From NCBI GenBank assembly GCA_038326655.1, contig JBBQKG010000010.1, positions 29,175 through 93,174 on the forward strand: a DNA stretch of 64,000 bases. The letters run 5' to 3'. The notes beneath the pieces were generated by a model. That model ran no database searches. It was not told the DNA's origin and worked only from the letters and a program-made list of their open reading frames with translations. Shown one piece after another: positions 32,820-41,217 of this stretch. Source of the DNA: JBBQKG01 sp038326655. Its GTDB lineage: Bacteria; Actinomycetota; Thermoleophilia; Solirubrobacterales; JBBDJG01. Both the position numbers and the translations under genes were made by a program. Every line of letters begins with the position of its first letter. The stretch's first letter is position 1.

Positions 32820-34723
32820 GGGTTCTCCGCGGAGGAGAGGTCGCCCGGGTCCTCGCCGATCGCAACGGCCCGTACGGCCCGCCGCAGGATCTTGGCCGAG
32901 CGCGTCTTCGGCAGCGCGTCGACGAACACGATCCGCGACGGCTTGAAGGGCCGGCCGAGCTCGCTCGCGACGAGCTCGCCGAGCGCGGCCGCGACGTCGT
33001 CACCGGCCTCGTCGCCGAGCACGCAGAAGCACCAGATCGCCTCGCCCTTCGTGTCGTGCGGAACGCCCACGACGGCCGACTCCGTGACCGCCGGGTGGGA
33101 GACCAGCACCGACTCCACCTCCGCCGGGCCCAGCCGCTTGCCCGCGACGTTGATCGTGTCGTCCGAGCGGCCGAGCAGGTACCAGACGCCCTCCTCGACC
33201 AGCGCCCAGTCCCCGTGCCGCCAGACGCCCGGGTACATCGACCAGTACGTCTCGATGTAGCGCTCGGGGTCCCCCCAGATTCCACGTGTCATGCCCGGCC
33301 ACGGGCGCTTGCAGACGAGCTCGCCGACCTCGCCCCGGAGCGGCCGCCCCTCGGCGTCGAAGACGTCGACGTCCATCCCGTGTGACGGGCCGCCGAGCGA
33401 GCAGACCTTGATCTCCTCGACCGGATATGGCGTCAGAAAGCACGCGCCGACCTCGGTGCCGCCGGAGATGTTGATGATCGGCACGCGGCCGTCGCCGGCC
33501 ACCTCTGAAAGCCACCGGTACGGCTCGGGGTTCCACGGCTCGCCGGTCGAGCCGAAGACGCGCAGGCTCGAGCGGTCGTGCTTGCGGACGGGCTCCTCGC
33601 CGTGCGTCTTGAGCGCGCGGATGAGGGTTGGCGAGACGCCCAGCACGTTCACGCCGTGCTGCTCGACCGAGGCCCACACGCGATTCGGCTCCGGCCAGTC
33701 CGGCGCGCCTTCGTAGAGCACCACGGCCGCGCCCGCGCAGCCGGCGCCGACCATCTCCCACGGGCCCATGATCCAGCCCATGTCAGTGACCCAGTAGAGC
33801 GTCTCGTCCGGGTGCAGGTCGGTCTGGTAGGCGGTCTCCGAGGCCATCTTCACGAGAAACCCGCCGTGCACGTGGACGGCGCCCTTGGGCCGGCCCGTGG
33901 TCCCGGAGGTGTAGGCGATCATCCAGATGTCCTCGGCGTCCGTGTCCTCGCATTCGAGGCCCTCCGGGGCCGCACGCGCGCCGCGGTCGCGAAGCTCGGC
34001 CCAGGTGAGGTCGCGCCCGCCCTGCATCGGCACGTCGGCTCCGAAACGCTCGTAGACGACCACGTGCTGGACCGACGGCGACGTCGCCACGGCCTCGTCG
34101 ACGCCGGGCTTCATCAGTGCCTGCGAGCCCCGGCGGAAGCCGCCGTCGGCGGTCACCACGGCCTTCGCGTCTGCGTCCTGTAGCCGGGAGGCGACCGCGT
34201 GCGGCGCAAAGCCGGAGAAGATCGGCATGTAGATCGCGCCGAGCTTTGCGATCGCGTAGGCGGCGATCACGGCCTCCGGCACCATCGGCATGAACACGGC
34301 GACGCGATCGCCCCTGCCGATCCCGAGGTCCCGCAGGCCGGCGGCGATCGCGTCGACCTCGCGCTCGAGCTCCGCGTAGGTGAACCTTCTCACGACGCCG
34401 TCCTCGCCCTCGCCGATCAGCGCAACCCGGTCCCCGCGGCCGGCGGCCACGTGCCGGTCGACGCAGTTGTGCGTGAGGTTCACACGGCCGCCGATGAACC
34501 ATTTCGTCCACGCCGGGCCGGCCGAGTCGTCGAAGACGCGTTCGTAGGGAATCGTGAACTCGATCCCGAGGTCCTTCACGACCGCGTCCCAAAACCACGC
34601 CATGTCCTCGACCGAGCGGCGGCGCAACTCGTCGATCGAGCCAACGCCGTGCGCGCGCATCAGCCGCGTCACGTTCGCGTTCTCGACGTATTCCCGGGTC
34701 GGGCGCCAGGCCACTTCGGTCAC
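32780..34723 (-). CDS. acetyl/acyl-CoA synthetase (AMP-forming)
   Basis: The 647-aa adenylate-forming ligase shows YTSGTTGRPKGAVHVHGG (P-loop), VYEGAPDWPEPNRVW, INISGGTEVGACFL (A5-like) and RHGDWALVEEGVWYLLGRSDD (hinge region). The C-terminal catalytic lysine is in LPKTRSAKILRR. It is closest to acetyl-/propionyl-CoA synthetase-like enzymes by length and by the N-terminal WFIGGRVNLTHNCVDRHV. It activates a short or medium carboxylic acid to the CoA thioester. GTG start at 34723, divergent by 23 bp from a kinase-like gene. Confidence 0.93.
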   Translation of the reverse strand: MTEVAWRPTREYVENANVTRLMRAHGVGSIDELRRRSVEDMAWFWDAVVKDLGIEFTIPYERVFDDSAGPAWTKWFIGGRVNLTHNCVDRHVAAGRGDRVALIGEGEDGVVRRFTYAELEREVDAIAAGLRDLGIGRGDRVAVFMPMVPEAVIAAYAIAKLGAIYMPIFSGFAPHAVASRLQDADAKAVVTADGGFRRGSQALMKPGVDEAVATSPSVQHVVVYERFGADVPMQGGRDLTWAELRDRGARAAPEGLECEDTDAEDIWMIAYTSGTTGRPKGAVHVHGGFLVKMASETAYQTDLHPDETLYWVTDMGWIMGPWEMVGAGCAGAAVVLYEGAPDWPEPNRVWASVEQHGVNVLGVSPTLIRALKTHGEEPVRKHDRSSLRVFGSTGEPWNPEPYRWLSEVAGDGRVPIINISGGTEVGACFLTPYPVEEIKVCSLGGPSHGMDVDVFDAEGRPLRGEVGELVCKRPWPGMTRGIWGDPERYIETYWSMYPGVWRHGDWALVEEGVWYLLGRSDDTINVAGKRLGPAEVESVLVSHPAVTESAVVGVPHDTKGEAIWCFCVLGDEAGDDVAAALGELVASELGRPFKPSRIVFVDALPKTRSAKILRRAVRAVAIGEDPGDLSSAENPQALDGIRAALDS

Positions 34724-34731
34724 GAGGCGCG

Positions 34732-34737
34732 ATTCTA
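34732..34737 (-). promoter_or_regulatory. -10 element (TAGAAT) for the acyl-CoA synthetase
   Basis: TAGAAT on the minus strand lies 8 nt before the GTG at 34723. Confidence 0.45.
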
Positions 34738-34746
34738 TGCAGTGAG

Positions 34747-35412
34747 GTGGAGAGGCTGATCGGCACCGGGCGCAGCGCCGACGTGTTCGAGCACGGCGAC
34801 GGCGAGGTCCTGCGACGGTACCGCGAGCCCCGTGACACCGAGCGCGAGGTGGCCGTGATCGAGCTGGCGCGCGCGCACTGGTATCCGGTGCCGGCGGCGC
34901 GTGCGCTCAGCGCGACGGAGATCGTGATGGATCGCATCGACGGCCCGACGATGCTCGACGACCTCGGCCGCCGGCCGTGGCGGATCGACAACTACGCCGA
35001 GATGCTCGCGCGGCTGCACGACCGCCTGCACGAGATCGCGGCGCCCGCCTGGCTGCCCACACCGGTCTGGGACGGCGACGCGCTCCTCCATCTGGACCTT
35101 CACCCGGACAACGTGATGCTCACCGCCGGCGGCCCGGTCGTGATCGACTGGCCGAACGCAGCACGCGGCCCGCGCGGAGCCGACACCGCACACACCTGGA
35201 TCGTGCTCGCCTGCTCGACGCCCACGGCCGGCGCCTACCGCCGGGCGATCACTTCGGTCGGGCGCCGTCTGTTGGTACGGAGCTTCCTGCGCCGTTTCGA
35301 CCGCGCGGAGCTGCTCGCGCACCTGGAGCGCGCCGGCCGGTATCGCCTGGAGAACCGGACGCTTCCCGCGTCCGAGCTCGAGGCGATCCGGCGCATGATC
35401 ACTCCTGGCTGA
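34747..35412 (+). CDS. aminoglycoside phosphotransferase-like kinase
   Basis: The 221-aa protein has a reduced protein-kinase-like fold: glycine-loop LIGTGRSADVFEHG, then LHLDLHPDNVML (catalytic D and N) and VVIDWPNAARG (metal-binding D). This is the APH/choline kinase group. Its size is short, and the phosphate acceptor is unknown; a small metabolite is more likely than an antibiotic. GTG start at 34747. A strong hairpin follows 27 bp after the stop. Confidence 0.85.
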   Translation: MERLIGTGRSADVFEHGDGEVLRRYREPRDTEREVAVIELARAHWYPVPAARALSATEIVMDRIDGPTMLDDLGRRPWRIDNYAEMLARLHDRLHEIAAPAWLPTPVWDGDALLHLDLHPDNVMLTAGGPVVIDWPNAARGPRGADTAHTWIVLACSTPTAGAYRRAITSVGRRLLVRSFLRRFDRAELLAHLERAGRYRLENRTLPASELEAIRRMITPG

Positions 35413-35439
35413 CCGGCCCGCGCAGCGAACCGGCTCCAG

Positions 35440-35481
35440 ACGCGAAAACGCCCCGTCTTGGCCAGCGGGGCGCTTTCGCGT
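35440..35481 (+). terminator. strong bidirectional-looking hairpin after the kinase-like gene
   Basis: ACGCGAAAACGCCCC (35440-35454) pairs with GGGGCGCTTTCGCGT (35467-35481) over 15 positions with one A-C mismatch; loop 12 nt. It ends transcription of the kinase-like gene. The 287-bp convergent gap 35413-35699 holds this hairpin and an AT-richer stretch with a possible 32-codon ORF. Confidence 0.75.
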
Positions 35482-35509
35482 CACGGAGGACCTCCCAGGA
35501 GTAAAAAAA

Positions 35510-35608
35510 ATGGGAGTTCGCCCGTCGTCTGTGGATTCGCAGCATCCAGCTTCTTGCCGGATGTGTCCTTATATCGGCAGTCCTTGCGCTTTCCTTTATA
35601 CCCGATGA
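35510..35608 (+). CDS. possible 32-aa Cys-containing small protein
   Basis: AGGAG at 35497-35501 is spaced 8 nt from ATG 35510. The peptide is rich in Ser/Pro/Cys, with SCRMCPYIGSPCAF near its end. The surrounding DNA is clearly less GC-rich than the rest of the window and sits between two convergent genes, downstream of a strong hairpin. No family is recognised; it may be chance. Confidence 0.25.
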   Translation: MGVRPSSVDSQHPASCRMCPYIGSPCAFLYTR

Positions 35609-35699
35609 AGGTGCAACTGTTTGCCCAAATGCTGGGACAACGGGATAAAACTTTCCTTAAGAACCGGCCACGTTGAGACCACGGCCGACCGGGCCGGGC

Positions 35700-37244
35700 T
35701 CAGACCGGCGTGACCGAATTTCGCCGCTCCGTGAAGCGGCGATCCTTGCCCTCGTAAAGGGCGAAGCGCCGCTCGAGCTCCCCGCGCAACGCATCCGGCT
35801 CGATCACCGCGTCGACGACCAGCTCGGAGGCGAGATGCAGGATGTCGATGTCCGCCGCATACTCGGTGCGCTTGTCCTGCACGAACTGCGCGCGCTCGTC
35901 CGGGTCCTCGATCGCCTGGATCTGGTTGTAGAAGACGGCGTTGATCGCCGCCTCGGGACCCATCACCGCGATCTGGGCGCCCGGCAACGCGAGACAGCAG
36001 TCAGGCTCGAATGCCGGACCGGCCATCGCGTAGAGGCCGGCGCCGTAGCACTTCCGAACCACCACCGAGATCTTCGGGACCGTCGCCTCCGAGACCGCGG
36101 AGATCATCTTCGCGCCCGCGCGGATGATGCCCTCCCGCTCCACCTTCGACCCGATCATGAAGCCGGGCACGTCGGCGAGGAACAGCAACGGCACGTTGAA
36201 CGCGTTGCAGGTCGTGATGAACCGCGCCGCCTTGTCGGAGGAGTCGACGAACAGCACACCCCCCTTCACCTTGGGCTGGTTCGCCACGATCCCGATCACG
36301 CGTCCCGCGAGCCGCGCGTACCCGACCACGAGCTCCCGTGCCCAGCGCGCCTGCACCTCGAGCCACGAGCCCTCGTCGATCAGCCCGTCGACCAGCTCGA
36401 GCATGTCGAAGGGCTTGTTCTGGTCGGCCGGGATCACCGCCCCGATGTCCACCCCGCCCCCGGGCTCGCCCGGCGGCGCCGGCGGCGGCGCCTCGTGCCA
36501 GTTCGACGGGAAATAGGAGAGATAGCGCCGCGCGAGGTCGATCCCCTGCTCGTCGCTCGAGACGAGGAAGTGGCCGCAGCCCGAGACCGACGTGTGCATG
36601 CGCGCTCCGCCCATCTCCTCGAGTGTCACCTTCTCGCCGATCACCATCTCCGCCATGCGGGGGGAACCGAGGTACATCGAGGCGTTGCCCTCGCGCATGA
36701 TCACGATGTCGCAGAAGGCCGGGATATAGGCGCCCCCCGCTGCCGAGGGCCCGAACAGCACGCACACCTGCGGCACGCGGCCGGAGAGCTTGACCTCGTT
36801 GTGGAAGATGCGGCCCGCGCCGCGCCGCCCGGGGAACATCTGGACCTGGTCCGTGATCCTCGCGCCGGCGGAGTCGACCAGGTAGATCATCGGCACGTCG
36901 TGGCGAAGCGCCTGCTCCTGGATGCGAAGGATCTTCTCGACCGTCTTCGGGCCCCACGACCCCGCCTTGACGGTCGGGTCATTCGCCATCAGCGCGACTC
37001 GGCGGCCGCCGACCAGCGCCATGCCGGTGACGACGCCGTCCGCGCCCAGCCCGTCCGCGTCCCAGTTCGCCAGCAGCGCCTCCTCGGCAAAGGACTCGGG
37101 GTCGACCAGGCGCGCGACCCGGTCCCGTACCGGGATCTTGCCCTGGTCGGGAAGCCGCTCGCGGTATTTCGCCGGGCCGCCCGCGAGAGCCCGCTCGAGC
37201 GCCTCCTGGAAGGCGTTCGTGGTGCCGGGCCCGTCAGCCGGCAT
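35700..37244 (-). CDS. acyl-CoA carboxylase carboxyltransferase (beta) subunit
   Basis: The 514-aa protein is a complete biotin-dependent carboxyltransferase of the propionyl-/methylcrotonyl-CoA carboxylase beta type. Visible motifs: YLVDSAGARI, GPSAAGGAYIP (acyl-CoA oxyanion hole), VQARWARELVVGYARLAGRVIGIVANQP and VPGFMIGSKVEREGIIRAGAKM (carboxybiotin site). The linked HMG-CoA lyase 4 kb away favours a leucine-pathway role (methylcrotonyl-CoA), but propionyl-CoA is equally possible. It starts 5 bp after the 3-hydroxyacyl-CoA dehydrogenase gene, so they share an operon. No biotin-carrier subunit is in the window. Confidence 0.93.
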   Translation of the reverse strand: MPADGPGTTNAFQEALERALAGGPAKYRERLPDQGKIPVRDRVARLVDPESFAEEALLANWDADGLGADGVVTGMALVGGRRVALMANDPTVKAGSWGPKTVEKILRIQEQALRHDVPMIYLVDSAGARITDQVQMFPGRRGAGRIFHNEVKLSGRVPQVCVLFGPSAAGGAYIPAFCDIVIMREGNASMYLGSPRMAEMVIGEKVTLEEMGGARMHTSVSGCGHFLVSSDEQGIDLARRYLSYFPSNWHEAPPPAPPGEPGGGVDIGAVIPADQNKPFDMLELVDGLIDEGSWLEVQARWARELVVGYARLAGRVIGIVANQPKVKGGVLFVDSSDKAARFITTCNAFNVPLLFLADVPGFMIGSKVEREGIIRAGAKMISAVSEATVPKISVVVRKCYGAGLYAMAGPAFEPDCCLALPGAQIAVMGPEAAINAVFYNQIQAIEDPDERAQFVQDKRTEYAADIDILHLASELVVDAVIEPDALRGELERRFALYEGKDRRFTERRNSVTPV

Positions 37245-37249
37245 GCGCG

Positions 37250-38146
37250 TCAGGCGTCCGCGTGCTCGTGATCGATCGGAACGGGCTCGTCACCACGGGT
37301 GTAATCGTAAAAGCCCCGTCCCGTCTTCCGGCCCAGATGGCCCGCCGTGACGAGCTTGCGCAGCGTGGGCGGCGGCGCGAACCGCCGCTCCCGGAACTCG
37401 TTGAACATGATCTCGCCGACGGATTGGGTGGTGTCGAGACCGACGAAGTCGAGCAGCTGGAACGGCCCCATCGGGTGGTTCGCGCCGCCTTTCATCGCGG
37501 TGTCGATCTGCTCGATCGAGCCGAAGCCCTCCTCGAAGGCGCGGATCGCGTCGAGCAAGTACGGGATCAGGAGACGGTTGACGATGAAGCCGGCCTTGTC
37601 GCGTGCGTGCACGACCGTCTTCTTCAGCGACCGGCCGAATTCCAGCCCCTCCTCGAGCGTACCGGTGCTGGTCGAGATCGACTGCACGACCTCGAGCAGC
37701 GGCATCACCTGCGCGGGGTTGAAGAAGTGAAGCCCGAGGAACCGCTCCGGGCGGCTCGTGACGGCGGCCTGGTCGATCACCCCGAGCGATGAAGTGTTGG
37801 TCGCGAACAGCGCCTCGTCCTTGACGAGCTGGTCCAGCGCGCGCCACATCTCCCGCTTGGCCTCGAGGTCCTCGACGATCGCCTCGACCACGAGGTCGCA
37901 GTCGGCGAGATCCTCGTAGGCGAGCGTCGGCTTGATCCGGCCCAGGACGTCATCGGCCTGAAACTGCTCCATGCGACCCTTCTCGACCGCGCGGGCGAGC
38001 TGCTTCTTGACCTTGCCCAGCCCACTGTCGATCTTCTCCTGCGACACCTCGCGCACGACGACGTCGTAGCCAGCCTGTGCGGCCACCTGCGTGATCCCGT
38101 GCCCCATCAAGCCGCACCCGACAACGCCAACGCTCTTGATCGCCAT
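37250..38146 (-). CDS. 3-hydroxybutyryl-CoA dehydrogenase
   Basis: The 298-aa enzyme has the NAD-binding N terminus VGVVGCGLMGHGITQVAAQAG, the catalytic segment LGLHFFNPAQVMPLLEVV (H in FFNP context), and a C-terminal dimer domain starting KAGFIVNRLLIPYLLDAIRAFEEG. It interconverts 3-hydroxyacyl-CoA and acetoacyl-CoA. AGGAGG lies just upstream of ATG 38146. It is first in the operon with the carboxyltransferase and divergent from enoyl-CoA hydratase; the intervening 139 bp carry an inverted repeat that may be an operator. Confidence 0.95.
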   Translation of the reverse strand: MAIKSVGVVGCGLMGHGITQVAAQAGYDVVVREVSQEKIDSGLGKVKKQLARAVEKGRMEQFQADDVLGRIKPTLAYEDLADCDLVVEAIVEDLEAKREMWRALDQLVKDEALFATNTSSLGVIDQAAVTSRPERFLGLHFFNPAQVMPLLEVVQSISTSTGTLEEGLEFGRSLKKTVVHARDKAGFIVNRLLIPYLLDAIRAFEEGFGSIEQIDTAMKGGANHPMGPFQLLDFVGLDTTQSVGEIMFNEFRERRFAPPPTLRKLVTAGHLGRKTGRGFYDYTRGDEPVPIDHEHADA

Positions 38147-38160
38147 GTAGCCTCCTAGTT

Positions 38161-38175
38161 GATGGTCGATTCCAA
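38161..38175. promoter_or_regulatory. operator-like site, left arm
   Basis: GATGGTCGATTCCAA is repeated in inverted orientation at 38239-38254 with one extra T. The two copies flank the region between the divergent dehydrogenase and hydratase genes, so each could be a regulator site covering one promoter. Confidence 0.5.
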
Positions 38176-38238
38176 ACTCCCTGCACCCGCGAATGACGCT
38201 GCAAAGCTTCGCTGTGCTGCGTCCTCCCGGTGACACGG

Positions 38239-38254
38239 TTGGAAATCGACCATC
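38239..38254. promoter_or_regulatory. operator-like site, right arm
   Basis: TTGGAAATCGACCATC is the inverted counterpart of 38161-38175. It carries a partial internal dyad (TGG...CCA), as expected for a TetR- or GntR-type site. It lies 31 bp before the hydratase start. Confidence 0.5.
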
Positions 38255-38285
38255 TAAGCCGAAACCGAGCCGGGGAGCCTATTTG

Positions 38286-39104
38286 ATGAGCGAATACGTG
38301 AGCATCGAAGAGCAGGATCGTGTCCGGCACATCGTCCTCGATCGACCGGAGAAGCGAAACGCGATCCACCACGACATGGTGCTGGAGCTCCGGGATGCGG
38401 CGCGGGAGGCATACGAGGCCTCCGACGTCCACGTCGTGATCGTGCGCGGCGAGGGCAAGGCCTTCAGCGCCGGCATCGACGTGTCCCAGCTCGGCGGCCT
38501 GGGCGGCACGGCGCAGCTGCGCCCGTTCCGCCGCGATTGCATCGAGCTGGTGAACCTGCTCGAGGAGATGCCCAAGCCCGTGATCGCACAGATCCACGGC
38601 GCGTGCCTCGGCCTCGGCGCCGAGATCGCGCTCGCCTGTGACATCCGCGTGATGGCCGATGACTCGCTCTTCGGGCTGCCCGAGACCAAGCTCGGCCTGA
38701 TCCCCGACGTGGGCGGGTCGAGCCGGCTGCCGGCGGTCGTCGGGCTCGGAATCGCAAAGGAGCTGATCATGACCGGGCGGACGATCGACGCCGCGGAATG
38801 CCGCCGGATCGGCGCCGCGAACCGCGTCGCGCCGCCGGCCGACCTGGACGCTGCCACGCAGGCGCTGGTCGACGAGTTGCTCACGGCCGCGCCGCTCGCC
38901 GCAGGCCTTGCGAAGCGCGTGCTCGACGGCGTCGCCAAGCCGACGCTCGCCGCAAGCCTCGAGCTGGAGGTCTCGATGCAGCAGACGCTGGTCGCGACCG
39001 ACGATTTCCGCGAGGCCGGGATGGCGTTCATGGAGAAGCGCCCGCCACGCTTCACCGGCGCTCCTCCCGGCGGCGCACCGGTCGCCGAGCCCGAGCGCGC
39101 CTGA
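38286..39104 (+). CDS. enoyl-CoA hydratase/isomerase
   Basis: The 272-aa crotonase-fold protein shows KRNAIHHDMV, GKAFSAGIDVSQLGG (oxyanion loop), QIHGACLGLGAEIALACDIRV and FGLPETKLGLIPDVGGS; the glutamate in PETKLG is a candidate catalytic residue. It hydrates enoyl-CoA in beta-oxidation or polyhydroxybutyrate-linked metabolism, matching the divergent 3-hydroxybutyryl-CoA dehydrogenase. ATG 38286 is the best start; the upstream extension covers the operator region. Its stop abuts the convergent membrane-protein stop. Confidence 0.92.
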   Translation: MSEYVSIEEQDRVRHIVLDRPEKRNAIHHDMVLELRDAAREAYEASDVHVVIVRGEGKAFSAGIDVSQLGGLGGTAQLRPFRRDCIELVNLLEEMPKPVIAQIHGACLGLGAEIALACDIRVMADDSLFGLPETKLGLIPDVGGSSRLPAVVGLGIAKELIMTGRTIDAAECRRIGAANRVAPPADLDAATQALVDELLTAAPLAAGLAKRVLDGVAKPTLAASLELEVSMQQTLVATDDFREAGMAFMEKRPPRFTGAPPGGAPVAEPERA

Positions 39105-40697
39105 TCAGGTAGCCGCCTGGTCCCCCGGCCGCCTTTCCGGGATCAACAGCGCCACCGCAACGAGCGGAAACACCCACGGCAGGTACGCATAGGTCCAGTA
39201 GTTGGCCGCGATCTGCGTGCCGAGCAACACGCCCGCGGCGAGCGCCGCGATGCGCGGCAGGTCGCTCGCGAACGCCCGGTCCACCCACACGCGGGCCGCA
39301 CCCGCGACCAGCAGCGTCACGACCGCGGCCTGCACCACGACCTGCGCGGCGCCGGCGCCGGCGAGCGTCCAGATCGACAGCAGGGAGCCGCGCTCGGCCT
39401 GAAACCCGACTGCGCGTGCCATGTCGCCCAGGCCATCGACACCGCCGAGCACGACCACCCAGACGACGACTCCGGCGACCACCGCGGCGGCGGCTCCCAC
39501 ACTCCGCACGAGCGCTCCGCCCCGCTGGCGCAGGATCCACACCGGCAGCGCCAGGAACGGCACAAGCTTCACCGACCCCGCTAGCGCGAGCGCCACGCTC
39601 GCCCGGCCGGCATGGGCAGCGAGCGCCACTGCCCACGCAACGCATGCGGCGGCGGCGAGGTCGTTCGATCCCGCGGAGGCCGCGATCAACACGGGGGGAA
39701 AGCAAAGCCATGCGATCGTGAGCCGCAGGCCCGCTGCCCGGCTTGCGCGCGCGCCCGTCCGATACATCGCCCCCGCCGTCAGCAGCGCGAACGCGGCGGC
39801 CACCCACAGCGCCCCGTCGAGCTGGTCGAAGGCAGTCTTGACGGGGCTGACGAGCGCCGCCGGAATGTAGGCGGCGTATGCGAGCAGCGGGTAGGTGTCG
39901 CCGTGCACGAGCTCGCCCTGGGGAAGGTGGCCGTAGGGCAGGACGCCGTGGGTGAGGTCGGTGGCGCCCGCCATCGAGGCAAACGCGACGTCCCCGACCA
40001 GGCCGCCCGGGATCGCCAGCAGCACGAGCGCCGTCGCCGCGCCCGCTGCCACGAGCGCGAGGCCGCGCGGCGGGAGCCGCAGCAGCGGCGCCGCGGGTGC
40101 GGCGCTCGTGCGTGGACGGAATCCCACCTGCGCGCAGCGGACACACAGGTATGCGAGCTGCGGATAGCTCGCGTACACGCTTGCCTCCAAAAGGCGCTGG
40201 TTGAGCAGCACGATCGGCACGACGAACGAGGCCAGTGCGAGCACATCGAGATTCCTGAGGCTGCGCAGCGGCGCGCTCGCCGTGACGAGCACGAACATTG
40301 CCGCCAGCAGCGCCAGCACCAGCGGCCGCTGGGCGACCTCTCCCCCCGCCCGGATGTAGCCCGGCCGGTAACGGATCTCGTTCGTCACGCGGCCGTCCGG
40401 CGCGACCGCCGCGTCGAGCACGATCCGCGGGCCGTGGAAGAAGCTGACGCGCACGACTCGGTCGTCGAGTGGCGTCACACGCTCGCGCGTGTAGCCGGCC
40501 CCGGCCAGGTATCCCCGCAGCGGCGCGTCGTCGAGCACCGCCCGGATCGCGCTGTCGTCGGGAAGCTGCGCGTTCGATCCGGGCTCGCGATGAAGCGCCG
40601 CCAGCAGCGCGAGCACCAGCCCGAACGTGACCACGACCACAAGCGCGCCGCGACCCCGGGGGAGCCCAAGCCGCGCCTGTCTGGGCCACACCGCCAC
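39105..40697 (-). CDS. multi-pass membrane protein, GT87/DUF2029-like glycosyltransferase
   Basis: The 530-aa protein has an N-terminal anchor, a small extracytoplasmic domain (about 45-120, with YLAGAGYTRERV and FHGPRIVLDAAV), and then about ten membrane helices. LPYGHLPQGELVHGDTYPLLAYAAYIPA and AGSNDLAAAACVAWAVALA fit the polyprenyl-phosphate-mannose dependent GT87 group, whose loop residues bind lipid-linked sugar. It would mannosylate a cell-surface glycan. GTG start at 40697. A perfect 12-bp hairpin separates it from the upstream gene. Confidence 0.7.
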   Translation of the reverse strand: MAVWPRQARLGLPRGRGALVVVVTFGLVLALLAALHREPGSNAQLPDDSAIRAVLDDAPLRGYLAGAGYTRERVTPLDDRVVRVSFFHGPRIVLDAAVAPDGRVTNEIRYRPGYIRAGGEVAQRPLVLALLAAMFVLVTASAPLRSLRNLDVLALASFVVPIVLLNQRLLEASVYASYPQLAYLCVRCAQVGFRPRTSAAPAAPLLRLPPRGLALVAAGAATALVLLAIPGGLVGDVAFASMAGATDLTHGVLPYGHLPQGELVHGDTYPLLAYAAYIPAALVSPVKTAFDQLDGALWVAAAFALLTAGAMYRTGARASRAAGLRLTIAWLCFPPVLIAASAGSNDLAAAACVAWAVALAAHAGRASVALALAGSVKLVPFLALPVWILRQRGGALVRSVGAAAAVVAGVVVWVVVLGGVDGLGDMARAVGFQAERGSLLSIWTLAGAGAAQVVVQAAVVTLLVAGAARVWVDRAFASDLPRIAALAAGVLLGTQIAANYWTYAYLPWVFPLVAVALLIPERRPGDQAAT

Positions 40698-40719
40698 GTG
40701 CCGAGTGTGCCATCAACAG

Positions 40720-40746
40720 CGGCGGGCACCCGAAGGGTGCCCGCCG
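40720..40746 (-). terminator. 12-bp perfect hairpin terminator
   Basis: CGGCGGGCACCC (40720-40731) and GGGTGCCCGCCG (40735-40746) form a 12-bp stem with a 3-nt loop. It lies 32 bp past the coiled-coil gene's stop and ahead of the GT87-like gene. The T-run is weak. Confidence 0.7.
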
Positions 40747-40778
40747 TGCGTCCAATGGACCTTCTTAAGAGAGCTCGC

Positions 40779-41141
40779 CTACGTGCGGTCGCGCGTTCCA
40801 GCGACCTCGTGGTCGTCCGTGTCGTTTTTCGAGTCGCGGTCGGGATCGATCTCCCGCGCGCGGGTCTCGTGCTCCTCGGCGACCGCGGCCTGCTGCTGCG
40901 CGCGCACCGAGCGCTCCTTCGCCTCAGCCGCCTCGCGCCTCGCGGCCGCTGCCTGCTCGTCCGCGCCGGCACGCTCGCGCTCCGCGCGGGCGCCGCTGAT
41001 GCGGGCCTCGTCACGGTGCTGGTCGCGCTCCACGCGCCGCTGCTCCACCTTGCGCACGCGCTGCCGTTGCGATACGAGGACGACCAGCGCGATCACGATG
41101 ATCGCTGCGACCACGATCGCAATGATTGCTCCTGTGCTCAT
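40779..41141 (-). CDS. single-pass membrane protein with coiled coil, 120 aa
   Basis: MSTGAIIAIVVAAIIVIALVVLVS is one N-terminal membrane anchor; residues about 25-100 are a charged Arg/Glu/Ala-rich coiled coil (REAAEAKERSVRAQQQAAVAEEHETRARE), and the tail is acidic. A GGAGAG site precedes ATG 41141. Proteins of this shape are common in actinobacteria and unassigned. Confidence 0.8.
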   Translation of the reverse strand: MSTGAIIAIVVAAIIVIALVVLVSQRQRVRKVEQRRVERDQHRDEARISGARAERERAGADEQAAAARREAAEAKERSVRAQQQAAVAEEHETRAREIDPDRDSKNDTDDHEVAGTRDRT

Positions 41142-41217
41142 TCGCTCTCCTCGTCTTGCTTGCAGCCCATAGATACCCCCGGACGAGCGTCCGAAGCGCA
41201 AATCTTCGTGGCAGGCG

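Noticed and set aside
35458..35676. 72-codon plus-strand frame in the convergent gap
   Set aside because: It starts inside the terminator hairpin, shows no family pattern and has a poorer ribosome site than the overlapping 32-codon ORF.
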